DNA of 64,000 nt from Xanthobacteraceae bacterium. GTDB lineage: Bacteria > Pseudomonadota > Alphaproteobacteria > Rhizobiales > Xanthobacteraceae. The DNA lies in contig JALHRD010000003.1 in the NCBI GenBank assembly GCA_022841625.1, positions 124,001 to 188,000 on the forward strand, written 5' to 3'. The notes below the pieces were generated by a model, which worked only from the letters and a program-made list of their open reading frames with translations, ran no database searches and was not told where the DNA came from. This document shows, piece after piece, positions 33,772 to 43,347 of the stretch (positions within the stretch are counted from its first letter, which is position 1; each line of letters starts with the position of its first letter). The position numbers and the translations under genes are program-made.

Positions 33772-34506
33772 ATGCAATGGACCGATGAAGGCATCGTTCT
33801 CGGGGTCAAGCGTCACGGGGAGACGAGCAGCATCCTCGAACTGATGACGCGGGAGCATGGTCGGCATCTTGGGTTGGTCCGCGGTGGCGCGGGGCGCATG
33901 CTTCGGCCGGTGCTACAAGCCGGCAATCTGGTCAATGCGGTCTGGCGTGCGCGGCTCGACCAGCATCTCGGACAATTCGTCATCGAGGGCCTCAATCTAC
34001 GCGTCGGTGCAATGTTGACACAGTCCCATGCCGTTTATGGGGTCACGCATCTTGCCGCGCTGTGTCGCCTATTGCCGGAGCGCGATCCTCATCCGGCCAT
34101 TGTGCCGATGGTGGAGGCAATCCTGGATCATATGAGTGACGTTGCGATCGTGGGCGCACTCACGGCGCAGTTTGAGCTACACCTGCTGACGGAACTTGGC
34201 TTTGGCCTCGAACTCGATTGCTGTGCGCTAACCGGCGCGCGGGAAGAGTTGATCTATGTTTCGCCGAAGTCGGGGCGGGCGGTATCGCGGACCGCGGGCG
34301 AGCCGTGGCGGGATCGGTTGCTCCGGCTGCCGCCGTTTCTCACCGAAGAGGACGCGGCCGACCCGTCGATGCGCGACATCGCCGACGGATTTGCTTTGAC
34401 CGGCTATTTCCTGTTGCGGCGGGTGCTGGAACCGCGCGGCGCTGGATTCGCCGAGGCGCGCGACAGTTTCATTGCTACGCTGATAGCACGCGCGCCGACC
34501 GAGTGA
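33772..34506 (+). CDS. recO: DNA repair protein RecO
   Basis: A 244-residue RecFOR-pathway mediator. N-terminal OB fold: [60 protein letters not shown]. The helical C-terminal part has [20 protein letters not shown] and [20 protein letters not shown]. Of the usual Cys-rich site only a Cys pair is left (CC in LDCCAL), as in many alphaproteobacteria. ATG at 33772 is chosen since residues before it overlap era in another frame and lack homology. Confidence 0.93.
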   Translation: MQWTDEGIVLGVKRHGETSSILELMTREHGRHLGLVRGGAGRMLRPVLQAGNLVNAVWRARLDQHLGQFVIEGLNLRVGAMLTQSHAVYGVTHLAALCRLLPERDPHPAIVPMVEAILDHMSDVAIVGALTAQFELHLLTELGFGLELDCCALTGAREELIYVSPKSGRAVSRTAGEPWRDRLLRLPPFLTEEDAADPSMRDIADGFALTGYFLLRRVLEPRGAGFAEARDSFIATLIARAPTE

Positions 34507-34612
34507 CTCTGTCGGTCACGCGATGAAAGATTTCGGCGGACCTCCCGTAAGGAAGGCCCGCCGGTTATGACATGCTCCGACGCTTATTGGCTTGGCGACG
34601 GTGCAAGTGTGG

Positions 34613-34870
34613 TCAGTGACGATGGTAATGACGGTGCCGATGTGGGTGAACCACACGGGCACGCAGACAACCGTTGGCATGGCGCCAGCGGGTCGGGGCA
34701 TGATGGCGCCAGCCCGGGCGGCAGTGGACCTGATCAACTGTTGTCATTTCTTCGGCCGCGCCCAGCAACTGCGCCGGTGTACCGAGAGTGATCGCGTTGG
34801 CACGATCGGCCAACGCGCCGGTCAGCAGCACCGCGGCAACCGTCGCAATGCTCAAGAATAGTTTACGCAT
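34613..34870 (-). CDS. Small secreted His/Arg-tailed protein, 85 aa
   Basis: Signal peptide MRKLFLSIATVAAVLLTGAL with cleavage near ANA, a short middle, and an end rich in His and Arg (RVVHPHRHRHYHRH). AAGGAGACACCCAA lies before the ATG. Paralogous to the next gene at 34970, with a shared start MRKLFLS and a shared upstream sequence, so a tandem duplication is evident. The His tail could bind metal in the periplasm; this is inference. Confidence 0.65.
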   Translation of the reverse strand: MRKLFLSIATVAAVLLTGALADRANAITLGTPAQLLGAAEEMTTVDQVHCRPGWRHHAPTRWRHANGCLRARVVHPHRHRHYHRH

Positions 34871-34927
34871 TTGGGTGTCTCCTTGCGCGTTCACGTGGTC
34901 AATCGCCCCATGCTGGTAACATGCGCC

Positions 34928-35465
34928 GTCGATCCTTTCGGTTTGATGTCTGGCGCATTCAGTCGCGGTTCATCGGTGGTGTCTGTGATGGTGGTGATGC
35001 CGATGGTGGTGATGTCCATGGTGGTGATGTCCATGGTGGTGATGCCGATGGTGGTGATGGTGATGCCGATGGTGGTGATGCCAATGAGGCCGTGGATGGT
35101 GGTAGTAGTCGGGCTGCCACGCCCAGCCACAATGGCTGTGGCTGCTGCGCCAATGATGGTGGCAGCGCCAGACCCATCGCACATTGTCGATAATGCTAGC
35201 GTCGGCGACGGCGGGTCGCATGGCCGAAGGCGCGCTGGCGACGGCGCTGGCGCTGGTCGGTATCGCTGTAGCGGCAACCAGGGTCACCGCTACAGCCGTC
35301 AGGCTTAGAAAGAGCTTGCGCATTTTTTCGTACCTCCTTGCGAGTCCAAGTCATGGAACAAGTCATGGAATCCGGGTCATGGATCGCCCCGTGACGCAAA
35401 ACCTAAGCCATCGAACCTATCGCCTTGATGTCCGACGCATTTAGCCGCGGTTCACCACCATGGCG
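34928..35465. repeat. Tandem duplication unit covering the His-rich genes and their upstream motif
   Basis: The upstream sequences of both genes align: TTGATGTCTGGCGCATTCAG (about 34944-34963) and TTGATGTCCGACGCATTTAG (about 35426-35445), each followed by CGCGGTTCA. The spacing to the two start codons is similar, so gene and leader were duplicated together, and the shared GACATCAA-type motif (minus strand) may be a regulatory site. The spacer 35324-35591 holds nothing else apart from the parC leader. Confidence 0.55.
34970..35323 (-). CDS. Secreted extremely His-rich protein, 117 aa
   Basis: Signal peptide MRKLFLSLTAVAVTLVAATA with cleavage near ASA, a middle with Cys in RWVWRCHHHWRSSHSHCGWA, and a tail in which runs of three to six His alternate with Arg or Gly (about residues 75-117, HHHHGHHHHGHHHH type). 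Such tails bind Ni, Zn, Cu or Co in known His-rich proteins. The ribosome site AAGGAGG before the ATG is strong. The His codons make a GTG/ATG triplet pattern on the plus strand (34983-35090) that could vary in length by slippage. The sitABCD metal importer starts 2.8 kb away, but no direct link is shown. Confidence 0.7.
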   Translation of the reverse strand: MRKLFLSLTAVAVTLVAATAIPTSASAVASAPSAMRPAVADASIIDNVRWVWRCHHHWRSSHSHCGWAWQPDYYHHPRPHWHHHHRHHHHHHRHHHHGHHHHGHHHHRHHHHHRHHR

Positions 35466-35591
35466 GGAGGGCGGCGGCATTGCGCGCCAGCAGTGGCAAC
35501 AGCCGAAAAGCGGTTGTTTTCCCTCGGTGGCGCCGCTGGCCTCGTCCGCCTAAGGCTTGTTCCGGGCGTTTTGCCGCAGTAGGCAAACTGC

Positions 35592-37868
35592 ATGGGTAAA
35601 GAACTGATTCCCTCCGCCGGGCCGGTCGAAGAAATCGCGCTGCGCGATGCGCTGGAGGAGCGCTATCTCGCCTATGCGCTGTCGACCATCATGCATCGCG
35701 CATTGCCGGATGCGCGCGATGGGCTGAAACCGGTCCACCGGCGGTTGCTATATGCGATGCAACAATTGCGGCTCGATCCCGAAGCTGCCTTTAAGAAATG
35801 CGCGCGCGTGGTCGGCGATGTCATCGGCAAGTTCCATCCGCATGGTGACCAGTCGGTATACGACGCGCTGGTGCGGTTGGCGCAGGATTTTGCGCAGCGC
35901 TATCCGCTGGTCGACGGGCAGGGTAATTTCGGCAACGTCGACGGAGACAATCCCGCCGCCATGCGCTACACCGAAGCGCGGCTCACCGAGGTAGCGTGGC
36001 TTCTGATCGACGGCATCGACGAAGATGCGATCGATTTTCGGCCGACCTATGACGGCTCGGAAAGTGAGCCGGTGGTGCTGCCGGGCGCGTTTCCAAATCT
36101 GCTCGCGAACGGCTCGCAAGGCATCGCGGTCGGTATGGCGACCGCCATCCCGCCGCATAACACCGCCGAGCTATGCGATGCCGCGCTGTTCCTGATCGAC
36201 AATCCCAATGCGCGTTCCAAGACGCTGCTCAAATATGTTCAGGGTCCGGATTTCCCCACTGGCGGCATCATCGTCGACGATCGAGAAGCGATCGCCGAGG
36301 CTTATGCCACCGGCCGCGGATCGTTCCGGGTGCGGGCGCGTTGGCACAAGGAAGACACCGGCCGCGGCACCTATCTAATCGTGATCACTGAAGTTCCGTG
36401 GATGGTGCAGAAGGGGCGGCTGGTCGAGAAACTCGCGGACCTGCTCAACGAACGCAAGCTGCCGTTGGTTGCGGACGTTCGCGACGAGTCGGCCGAGGAC
36501 ATCCGCTTGGTGATCGAGCCGCGCTCGCGCACGGCCGATCCGGCGCTGGTTATGGAATCGTTGTTCCGGCTGAGCGAGCTTGAGAGCCGCATATCGCTCA
36601 ACATGAATGTGCTGGTGAAGGGGCGCATCCCCAAGGTCATCAGCCTGGCGGAGGCGTTGACCGAATGGCTCGGCCATCGGCGCGACGTCCTGGTTCGGCG
36701 TTCGAAACATCGGCTCGCCAAGATCGAGCACCGGCTTGAGGTGTTGGGCGGCTATCTCATCGCTTATCTCAACTTGGACGAAGTGATCAGAATTATCCGC
36801 ACCGAGGACGAACCCAAACCGGTGTTGATGAAAACTTTCAAGCTTTCGGAGGTGCAGGCGGACGCCATTTTGAACATGCGGTTGCGCAACCTGCGCAAGC
36901 TCGAAGAGATGGAGATCCGGACCGAGGACAAAGACCTGCGCGCTGAGCGCTCGGAGCTCAAGAAGCTTTTGAATTCCGAGACGGATCAGTGGAAGACGGT
37001 CGCCGGCGAGATCAAGACAATCCGCGATAAGTTTGGGCCGAAGACGGCGCTGGGCAAGCGGCGCAGCACTTTCGCCGAAGCGCCACAGCACGATGAGGCC
37101 GCGATCGAGGAGGCGATGGTCGAGCGCGAGCCAATCACCGTCGTAGTTTCGGAGAAGGGCTGGATACGGGCTCTCAAGGGCACCGTCACTGACCTGTCGG
37201 GCGTGGCGTTCAAGTCTGACGACGGTCTTAAATTTGCGTTTCCGGCGGAGACCACTTCCAAGATATTGGTGTTTGCGACCAATGGCCGGTTCTACACCCT
37301 CGATGGCGCCAAGCTGCCAGGCGGGCGTGGCCACGGGGAGCCGGTACGGCTGTTTATCGATCTCGAACAGGACCACGACTTGGTCGCGGTGTTCCGCCAT
37401 CAAGGTGGCCGGAAGTTCCTGGTAGCGAGCGCCCAAGGGCGCGGCTTCCTGGTGGCGGAAGACGAGTGCCTTGGCAATACCCGCAAGGGCAAACAAGTGC
37501 TCAACGTCAAGTCGCCGGATGCGGCGCGGGCTTTTGCGGTGGCTGACGGCGATTTGGTCGCCGCGATTGGCGAGAACCGCAAAATGGTGATCTTTCCGCT
37601 GGATCAGGTGCCCGAGCTCGGCCGCGGCCGGGGCGTGCGGCTGCAACGCTACAAGGATGGCTCGCTGTCGGACATCACGACCTTCAATGGCGCTGACGGC
37701 CTGACCTGGATCGACAGTGCGGGTCGTAACTTTACGCTGTCGCTGAAGGAACTGGCTGCCTGGCGTGGCAGCCGCAGCGACGCCGGCCGCGTGCGGCCTG
37801 ACCGCTTCCTGACCAACAACAAATTCGGCGTGCTCCCGGGCAGTGGCAAGGCTGCCGAAAAGGACTGA
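35592..37868 (+). CDS. parC: DNA topoisomerase IV subunit A
   Basis: A 758-residue decatenating topoisomerase subunit. N-terminal winged-helix and tower: [60 protein letters not shown], and [20 protein letters not shown] with the catalytic Tyr. [20 protein letters not shown] follows. The C-terminal beta-pinwheel is recognisable from about residue 500 ([40 protein letters not shown]). The lack of a GyrA box and the length support ParC over GyrA. Confidence 0.94.
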   Translation: MGKELIPSAGPVEEIALRDALEERYLAYALSTIMHRALPDARDGLKPVHRRLLYAMQQLRLDPEAAFKKCARVVGDVIGKFHPHGDQSVYDALVRLAQDFAQRYPLVDGQGNFGNVDGDNPAAMRYTEARLTEVAWLLIDGIDEDAIDFRPTYDGSESEPVVLPGAFPNLLANGSQGIAVGMATAIPPHNTAELCDAALFLIDNPNARSKTLLKYVQGPDFPTGGIIVDDREAIAEAYATGRGSFRVRARWHKEDTGRGTYLIVITEVPWMVQKGRLVEKLADLLNERKLPLVADVRDESAEDIRLVIEPRSRTADPALVMESLFRLSELESRISLNMNVLVKGRIPKVISLAEALTEWLGHRRDVLVRRSKHRLAKIEHRLEVLGGYLIAYLNLDEVIRIIRTEDEPKPVLMKTFKLSEVQADAILNMRLRNLRKLEEMEIRTEDKDLRAERSELKKLLNSETDQWKTVAGEIKTIRDKFGPKTALGKRRSTFAEAPQHDEAAIEEAMVEREPITVVVSEKGWIRALKGTVTDLSGVAFKSDDGLKFAFPAETTSKILVFATNGRFYTLDGAKLPGGRGHGEPVRLFIDLEQDHDLVAVFRHQGGRKFLVASAQGRGFLVAEDECLGNTRKGKQVLNVKSPDAARAFAVADGDLVAAIGENRKMVIFPLDQVPELGRGRGVRLQRYKDGSLSDITTFNGADGLTWIDSAGRNFTLSLKELAAWRGSRSDAGRVRPDRFLTNNKFGVLPGSGKAAEKD

Positions 37869-38046
37869 CGTCGTTTCGTCGCTGCCATAGGCGGTCTGAA
37901 ACGGTTGATCGATACCGTCCTGGTGCGGAGCTATGGGGCCAGCGCACGGCTGGCCGGTGCCAGCCTGAAAGGGCCGCTCCAGTCAATCTCAAGCGTTTGT
38001 ATACGCTGGCCTTTGTGCGACGGTACTTTGAGACCGTCGTATTAAT

Positions 38047-38120
38047 TGCGAGCTATTCGCGACTGACTTGACACCTGCCCGTGATCGCTGGCATTTTATT
38101 GCGAATAGTTCTTAATTGCA
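38047..38120 (+). promoter_or_regulatory. Candidate Fur/Mur-type operator pair upstream of sitA
   Basis: Two related sites lie in opposite orientation: ATTGCGAGCTATTCGCGAC at 38047-38065 (reverse GCGAATAGCTCGCAAT) and TTGCGAATAGTTCTTAATTG at about 38099-38118. Both contain GCGAATAG(C/T)TC. They resemble the AT-rich GAAT/ATTC boxes of alphaproteobacterial Fur-family regulators, and rhizobial sit operons are known Mur targets. The match is by eye. Confidence 0.45.
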
Positions 38121-38157
38121 GGTGCGCCGGTCGGTCGCTGGATGTGAGGGTGGCGTA

Positions 38158-39075
38158 ATGGTTTGGAGCTTCAGGCGCTGGGTTACCGCCGTGATCGTGG
38201 CCGTGCTGGCCATGACTTGCGCGCCAGGGGCGGTATTGGCCGAAGGCGCGACGCGCAAACCGTTCCGTGCCGTCACGACATTCACGGTTATTCAGGACAT
38301 CGCGCAAAACGTCGCGGGCGACCGGGCCATTGTCGATTCAATCACCCGGCCCGGCGCTGAAATCCACGACTACCAGCCAACCCCCCTCGATATCGTCAGA
38401 GCACAGGCCGCCGATCTGGTGCTGTGGAACGGCTTTAATCTGGAGCGCTGGTTTGAACGCTTTCTCCAGAACGTCAAAAACGTGCCAAGCGTGGTGGTGA
38501 CCGACGGCATCAAGCCGCTCGGCATTACCGAAGGGCCCTATACCGGCAAACCCAATCCGCATGCCTGGATGTCGCCGAATAATGCGCTGATCTATGTCGA
38601 GAACATCCGTGCGGCGCTGGCGAAGCACGATCCGGCCAATGCTGGCGCCTATGGCAAGAACGCCGCCGCTTACTCGGCGCAGATCAAGGCGCTCGATGAG
38701 CCCTTGCGCAAGCGGCTTGCGGCAATCCCTGCGCATCAAAGGTGGCTGGTAACGAGCGAAGGGGCTTTTAGTTACCTCGCGCGCGACTATGATCTGCGCG
38801 AAGCCTATCTGTGGCCGATCAATGCCGACGAGCAGGGTACGCCACAACAAGTCCGGCGGGTGATCGACCTCGTGCGCAAGAACAAGATTCCGGTGGTGTT
38901 CAGCGAAAGCACGATCTCCGATCGTGCGGCGCGCCAAGTCGCGCGCGAGACCGGCGCGCGCTATGGCGGCGTGCTCTATGTCGACTCGCTGAGCGCGGCG
39001 GGCGGGCCGGTGCCGACCTATCTCGATCTTTTGAAGGTGACGGTCGAGACCATCGTGAAGGGATTTGGTCGGTGA
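38158..39075 (+). CDS. sitA: Manganese/iron ABC transporter, periplasmic binding protein
   Basis: A 305-residue cluster A-I receptor. Signal peptide [18 protein letters not shown] with cleavage near VLA, then [40 protein letters not shown] (His ligand), [20 protein letters not shown] (His), [20 protein letters not shown] (Glu) and [20 protein letters not shown]. The SEGAFSYLA and EAYLWPIN-x-x-x-QGTPQQ blocks are typical of SitA/YfeA (Mn/Fe) over ZnuA, and there is no His-rich loop. ATG at 38158 has GAGGG before it. First gene of a four-gene operon. Confidence 0.92.
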   Translation: MVWSFRRWVTAVIVAVLAMTCAPGAVLAEGATRKPFRAVTTFTVIQDIAQNVAGDRAIVDSITRPGAEIHDYQPTPLDIVRAQAADLVLWNGFNLERWFERFLQNVKNVPSVVVTDGIKPLGITEGPYTGKPNPHAWMSPNNALIYVENIRAALAKHDPANAGAYGKNAAAYSAQIKALDEPLRKRLAAIPAHQRWLVTSEGAFSYLARDYDLREAYLWPINADEQGTPQQVRRVIDLVRKNKIPVVFSESTISDRAARQVARETGARYGGVLYVDSLSAAGGPVPTYLDLLKVTVETIVKGFGR

Positions 39076-39965
39076 ATGCACCCGTCGAAGCAGCGCGCGC
39101 CGCATCGACCGCATATGGCGCCAGCATCGCGATTCGCAATCTCAGCGTGACCTATAGCAACGGCTTCACCGCTGTCCGTGACGCGTCCTTCGCGCTCGAT
39201 CCCGGCACGATTTGCGCATTGGTCGGCGTCAACGGCAGCGGCAAGTCGACGATTTTCAAGGCGATCATGGGGTTTGTGAAGCCCTCGGCCGGCGAAGTGC
39301 GGTTGTGCGGTTTTCCGGTCGACGAGGCTTTAAAGAAAAACATCGTGGCCTATGTGCCGCAAAGCGAAGACGTCGATTGGAACTTTCCCGTTCTGGTCGA
39401 AACCGTGGTGATGATGGGGCGCTATGGGCACATGAATTTCCTGCGCATGCCGTCGCGCGCCGACCGCTACAAGGTCGATGAAGCGCTTGAGCGGGTTGGC
39501 ATGAGCGCCTATCGCGACCGCCAGATCGGGGAATTGAGCGGCGGCCAGAAGAAGCGGGTGTTCCTCGCCCGCTCGTTGGCGCAGGAAGGCCGGATCATTC
39601 TGTTGGACGAACCGTTCACCGGCATTGATGTGAAGACCGAAGCCGCAATCATTGGCCTATTGCGAGAATTGCGCGCCGCCGGCCACCTGATGCTGGTGTC
39701 GACCCATAATCTCGGCAGCGTGCCGGATTTCTGCGACCGGGTCGTGCTGCTCAACCGGACGGTGCTGGCGGCGGGGCCGACCGCGGAGGTGTTCACGCAG
39801 GACAATCTCGAACGCGCCTTTGGCGGCGTGCTGCGCAACTTCAAGCTCGGCGGCCGGGCGCTGCATGACGATGACGACGCCCGCCACGTCACCGTATTGA
39901 CCGACGACGAACGGCCGCTGGTGTTCTACGGCGACCGGACCCGCCAAGGCTCGGACGGGCATTGA
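39072..39965 (+). CDS. sitB: Manganese/iron ABC transporter, ATP-binding protein
   Basis: A 297-residue ATPase: Walker [22 protein letters not shown]-loop [20 protein letters not shown], signature [20 protein letters not shown], Walker [21 protein letters not shown] and H-loop [15 protein letters not shown]. The PQ-x-x-x-VDW-FP Q-loop is typical of metal A-I transporters. GTG start at 39072 overlaps the sitA stop (GTGA). The tail beyond residue 255 is longer than usual and acidic ([17 protein letters not shown]). Confidence 0.94.
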   Translation: MNAPVEAARAASTAYGASIAIRNLSVTYSNGFTAVRDASFALDPGTICALVGVNGSGKSTIFKAIMGFVKPSAGEVRLCGFPVDEALKKNIVAYVPQSEDVDWNFPVLVETVVMMGRYGHMNFLRMPSRADRYKVDEALERVGMSAYRDRQIGELSGGQKKRVFLARSLAQEGRIILLDEPFTGIDVKTEAAIIGLLRELRAAGHLMLVSTHNLGSVPDFCDRVVLLNRTVLAAGPTAEVFTQDNLERAFGGVLRNFKLGGRALHDDDDARHVTVLTDDERPLVFYGDRTRQGSDGH

Positions 39966-39967
39966 CG

Positions 39968-40837
39968 ATGACCGAGCTCGTCGCCGAGCTGCTGGTTCCG
40001 TTCAGCTACAACTACATGTTGAAGGCGATGTGGGTGAGCGCGCTGGTCGGCGGCGTCTGTGCCTTCCTCTCGGCCTATCTCATGCTCAAGGGCTGGTCGT
40101 TGATGGGCGATGCGCTCGCGCATTCCATCGTGCCGGGCGTCGCAGCGGCCTACATCTTGGGTGCGCCGTTTGCGATCGGCGCGTTTTTTGCCGGTATCCT
40201 CGCGTCGCTTGGCATGAATTTCGTCAAGCAGCAGACCCGGCTGCGCGAGGATGCGGTGATCGGCCTGGTGTTCACCACATTGTTTGCGCTGGGTCTCTTG
40301 ATGGCTTCGATCTGGCCGACCGCGGTCAGTATCCAAACCATCGTGCTCGGCAACATTCTTGCGATAGCCGACGAGGACGTCGTGCAGGTCGCGGCCATCG
40401 CCGGCGTGTCGCTGGCTATCATGGCTTTGATCTGGAAGGACCTGATGGTGACGTTCTTCGATGAAAGCCATGCCCGCAGCATCGGTCTCAATACAACGCT
40501 GTTGAAGGTCATTTTCTTCACCCTATTGAGCGCCTGCACGGTGGCTGCGTTGCAGACCGTCGGTGCTTGCCTGGTCATTGCCATGGTGGTGACGCCTGGC
40601 GCCACGGCCTATCTCCTGACCGACCGGTTCGGCCGTCTGATTATCATCAGCGTCGCGCTCGGGGTGAGCACGAGCTTTGTTGGCGCCTATGTCAGCTACT
40701 TTCTCGACGGTGCGACCGGCGGGGTGATCGTAACCTTGCAAACGCTGTTGTTTCTCGTGGCGTTTTACTTCGCTCCCAAGCATGGCCTGATCGCGGCCCG
40801 GCGGCGGCGTTTGGCCGCGACGGAGGCTGCCGCATGA
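39968..40837 (+). CDS. sitC: Manganese/iron ABC transporter, permease 1
   Basis: A 289-residue ABC-3 family permease with about eight membrane segments. Landmarks: GGVCAFLSAYLMLKGWSLMG, DALAHSIVPGVAAAYILGAP, the coupling region LREDAVIGLVFTTLFALGLL, DESHARSIGLNTTLLKVIFF and VVTPGATAYLLTDRFGRLII. ATG at 39968 is two bases after the sitB stop. Confidence 0.93.
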   Translation: MTELVAELLVPFSYNYMLKAMWVSALVGGVCAFLSAYLMLKGWSLMGDALAHSIVPGVAAAYILGAPFAIGAFFAGILASLGMNFVKQQTRLREDAVIGLVFTTLFALGLLMASIWPTAVSIQTIVLGNILAIADEDVVQVAAIAGVSLAIMALIWKDLMVTFFDESHARSIGLNTTLLKVIFFTLLSACTVAALQTVGACLVIAMVVTPGATAYLLTDRFGRLIIISVALGVSTSFVGAYVSYFLDGATGGVIVTLQTLLFLVAFYFAPKHGLIAARRRRLAATEAAA

Positions 40838-41712
40838 GCGGGCTGATCGACTGGGTCGCGGTGCCGTTGTCCTATCCGTTTATGCAGCGCGCGCTGGTGG
40901 TGTCGGTGCTGGTGGCCGCGGTGTGCGCGGTGCTGTCATGCTATCTGGTGCTCAAGGGCTGGTCGCTGATGGGCGACGCGGTGTCGCATGCGGTGCTGCC
41001 TGGGATCGTTCTCGCTTATGTGCTGGGCCTGCCGCTGGCATTCGGCGCTTTTATCGCCGGTCTGTCTTGCGCGCTGTTCACCGGCTATCTCAAGGAGAAC
41101 AGCCGCATCAAGGAGGACACCGTAATGGGGATCGTGTTCTCCGGCATGTTCGGGCTCGGGCTGGTGATGTTCACCAAGGTCGATACCGATCAGCATCTGT
41201 TGCATATTTTGTTCGGTAATGTGTTGGGCGTGACCGTGCAGGACCTGATCGAAACCGCGATTGTTGCCGGCGGAACGCTGGTGATCGTGCTGCTGAAGCG
41301 CCGCGATCTCCTGCTGTATTGCTTCGATCCCAACCATGCCCGCTCGATCGGCTTGCCGGTGCGGGTTCTGCATTACGGTTTGCTGGTGCTGCTGTCGCTG
41401 ACCATCGTTGCCTCGCTCAAGGCGGTCGGCATCATCCTGGTCATCGCCATGCTGATCGCGCCGGGCGCGACCGCCTATCTCCTGACCAGTCGATTTGAAC
41501 GCATGATGGCGATTGCAACGGCGGTGGCGGTGTCTTCGGCCGTGCTCGGCACGATTGCGAGTTTCCACATCGATGGGGCGACCGGTGCCTGTATCGTGCT
41601 GGTGCAGGCCGCGATGTTCGTGCTGGCGTTCTTGTTTGCTCCGACCCACGGACTGATCTGGAAGCGCCGCCGCGGCGAATTGGCCGCCGCTTCGAGCGAT
41701 GCCGCGCGCTAG
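40834..41712 (+). CDS. sitD: Manganese/iron ABC transporter, permease 2
   Basis: A 292-residue paralogue of SitC: AVCAVLSCYLVLKGWSLMGD, AVSHAVLPGIVLAYVLGLPL, ENSRIKEDTVMGIVFSGMFG, DPNHARSIGLPVRVLHYGLL and LIAPGATAYLLTSRFERMMA. Overlaps sitC by ATGA. Two different permeases make a heterodimeric channel, as in SitABCD/YfeABCD. Its stop codon TAG is part of the CTAG that starts a hairpin element. Confidence 0.93.
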   Translation: MSGLIDWVAVPLSYPFMQRALVVSVLVAAVCAVLSCYLVLKGWSLMGDAVSHAVLPGIVLAYVLGLPLAFGAFIAGLSCALFTGYLKENSRIKEDTVMGIVFSGMFGLGLVMFTKVDTDQHLLHILFGNVLGVTVQDLIETAIVAGGTLVIVLLKRRDLLLYCFDPNHARSIGLPVRVLHYGLLVLLSLTIVASLKAVGIILVIAMLIAPGATAYLLTSRFERMMAIATAVAVSSAVLGTIASFHIDGATGACIVLVQAAMFVLAFLFAPTHGLIWKRRRGELAAASSDAAR

Positions 41713-41876
41713 TGGAGTAGATTTGACATTCGCTACCCACCTGGCAGCGAGCATACGATGCGAATGTCAAATCCAAAACTCCACTAGCAGCCTATACTTG
41801 CTAGTGGTCCTTTGATTCTAACATTCGCAAAATCGCGCGCGGAAATGGGATGCGAATGTTAGAATTGGACCACTAG
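41709..41876. repeat. CTAG-type double hairpin between convergent sitD and bpt
   Basis: A 168-base unit, 163 of 168 positions the same as 23629-23796, made of the same two hairpins, with both outer CTAG ends intact. The left CTAG holds the sitD stop codon (41710-41712); the right CTAG ends at 41876, directly before the bpt stop (41877-41879). Nothing else lies between the two genes, so the element is the whole spacer. Confidence 0.92.
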
Positions 41877-42632
41877 CTAATCAGTGCCGCCGACGCGCTT
41901 CCAGCCATCGGTGGCGAGCCGCTGCTGCGGCAGAAAGCGGCCCTTGTAGTCCATCTTGCGCGAGCCCTGCACCCAATAGCCGAGATAGACGTAAGGCAGT
42001 CCCATGCGGCGGGCGCGGGCGATGTGATCGAGGATCATGAAGGTGCCGAGCGAACGGCTCCGGTGGTCGGCGTCGAAATAGGAATAGACCATCGATAGCC
42101 CGTCGGAGAGCACGTCGGTCAGCGCTACGCCGAGCAGCGGCCCCGCGCCGCGGCCGTTGATGGAACTGTCGGGCCCGCGTCGCCGATATTCCACCATGCG
42201 GGTCTCGACGTGGCTGTCTTCCACCATCATGGCGTAGTCGAGCACCGACATATCGGCCATGCCGCCGTCGCGATGGCGCATGTCGAGGTAGGAGCGGAAC
42301 ACGGAATATTGCTCCGAGGTCGGCACCGCGGCGCGTAAATCGCCGAGCAGATCGCTGTTGCGCTGCTGAACGCGTCGCATGCCGCGTGTCGGAGCGAATT
42401 CATCGACGATGACCCGCACCGATACGCACGCCCGGCAGGATTCGCAGGCCGGCCGATAGGCGATCGACTGGCTGCGGCGAAAGCCGCCATGGGTCAGGAG
42501 ATCGTTCAGTTCGGCGGCCCGCTCGCCGACCAAATGGGTAAACACCTTGCGTTCCTCTTGCCCCGGCAGATAGGGACAGGGCGAGGGTGCGGTCAGGTAG
42601 AATTGCGGGGTATTGCGCGAGTGTTGGGTCAC
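41877..42632 (-). CDS. bpt: Aspartate/glutamate leucyltransferase
   Basis: A 251-residue N-end-rule transferase adding Leu to N-terminal Asp or Glu for ClpS/ClpAP decay. The N-terminal Cys set is [16 protein letters not shown] and [20 protein letters not shown]; the GNAT-like half has [40 protein letters not shown]. The second half of the family (L-G-Y-W-V-x-G-x-x-K-M-x-Y-K) decides for Bpt over eukaryotic-type Ate. Ends right against a hairpin element. Confidence 0.94.
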   Translation of the reverse strand: MTQHSRNTPQFYLTAPSPCPYLPGQEERKVFTHLVGERAAELNDLLTHGGFRRSQSIAYRPACESCRACVSVRVIVDEFAPTRGMRRVQQRNSDLLGDLRAAVPTSEQYSVFRSYLDMRHRDGGMADMSVLDYAMMVEDSHVETRMVEYRRRGPDSSINGRGAGPLLGVALTDVLSDGLSMVYSYFDADHRSRSLGTFMILDHIARARRMGLPYVYLGYWVQGSRKMDYKGRFLPQQRLATDGWKRVGGTD

Positions 42633-42663
42633 GGCTGCCAGTGTCCCAAATCAAAAATCGCCG

Positions 42664-43212
42664 TCAAGCGCCCTGGGTTTCCCGCACGACTTGCGCGCGG
42701 GCGGGATTATTGATGACCACCGTGCCGACAATCATGTCATGCAGCAGGCGCTTGCGGCCATTGAAAAAGCCTACCAGCACGATCAGCGGTGTCAGAATTG
42801 AGATGGTAAGCCAGTACACGATGGCGTGCACGGCGCCGAGCACGAAATAGGCTGGCGCGCCGTACCAGGTACGCATTTCCAGGTCCATGACGCGCATGCC
42901 GATGGTGGCGGAGGCCGGACTGCCGAAAGTGTAGCCATAGTAGAACAGCGCCCAGATCACGATCAGCGGCCAGTAAAGCGGCGACAGGAAGGCGAAGAAG
43001 AACATCGCAAGCCCGAGGGTGGCGATGGTGGCTGCCGCCGCGAAGGCGCCGACAAACACCACCGGTATCGCCAGGATGACGAGATCGATCACAAAGGCGA
43101 TCAACCGGCGCGCCAGCACGCCTTCAAACAGCTCCGGCGTCGCTATGGGGTCATAGGCATGTGGCTTGAGCTCAATCGACACGCCGATCCGTCGTGGTTC
43201 GCTGTCGGTCAT
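42664..43212 (-). CDS. RDD family membrane protein, 182 aa
   Basis: ELFEGVLARRLIAFVIDLVI opens the RDD domain (conserved Arg and Asp at the first helix), followed by four or five membrane segments (VVFVGAFAAAATIATLGLAM, WPLIVIWALFYYGYTF, YFVLGAVHAIVYWLTISILT), SATIGMRVMDLEMRTWYGAP and RKRLLHDMIVGTVVIN. RDD proteins are poorly characterised, some linked to Na+ or drug transport. Located 32 bases upstream of bpt on the same strand. Confidence 0.88.
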   Translation of the reverse strand: MTDSEPRRIGVSIELKPHAYDPIATPELFEGVLARRLIAFVIDLVILAIPVVFVGAFAAAATIATLGLAMFFFAFLSPLYWPLIVIWALFYYGYTFGSPASATIGMRVMDLEMRTWYGAPAYFVLGAVHAIVYWLTISILTPLIVLVGFFNGRKRLLHDMIVGTVVINNPARAQVVRETQGA

Positions 43213-43347
43213 GGGAAGTCCCTGCTATCCTCGAATCCATCGCCAGATGGAGAGTAATCGGTTGCGGCGCAAGAGGCACGGGGATTTGTCCGCATTGGGG
43301 CGGGGTGTGCCGGAGGTGCTGGACTGGCGGACCGATAGGGGGGGGCC

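Noticed and set aside
34980-35095. Regular GTGGTGATG-like direct repeats
   Set aside because: They are the codons of the His-rich tail read on the other strand, not a CRISPR or satellite.
36375-37646. A 423-codon open frame antisense to parC
   Set aside because: Shadow of parC in a high-GC genome, without any family resemblance.
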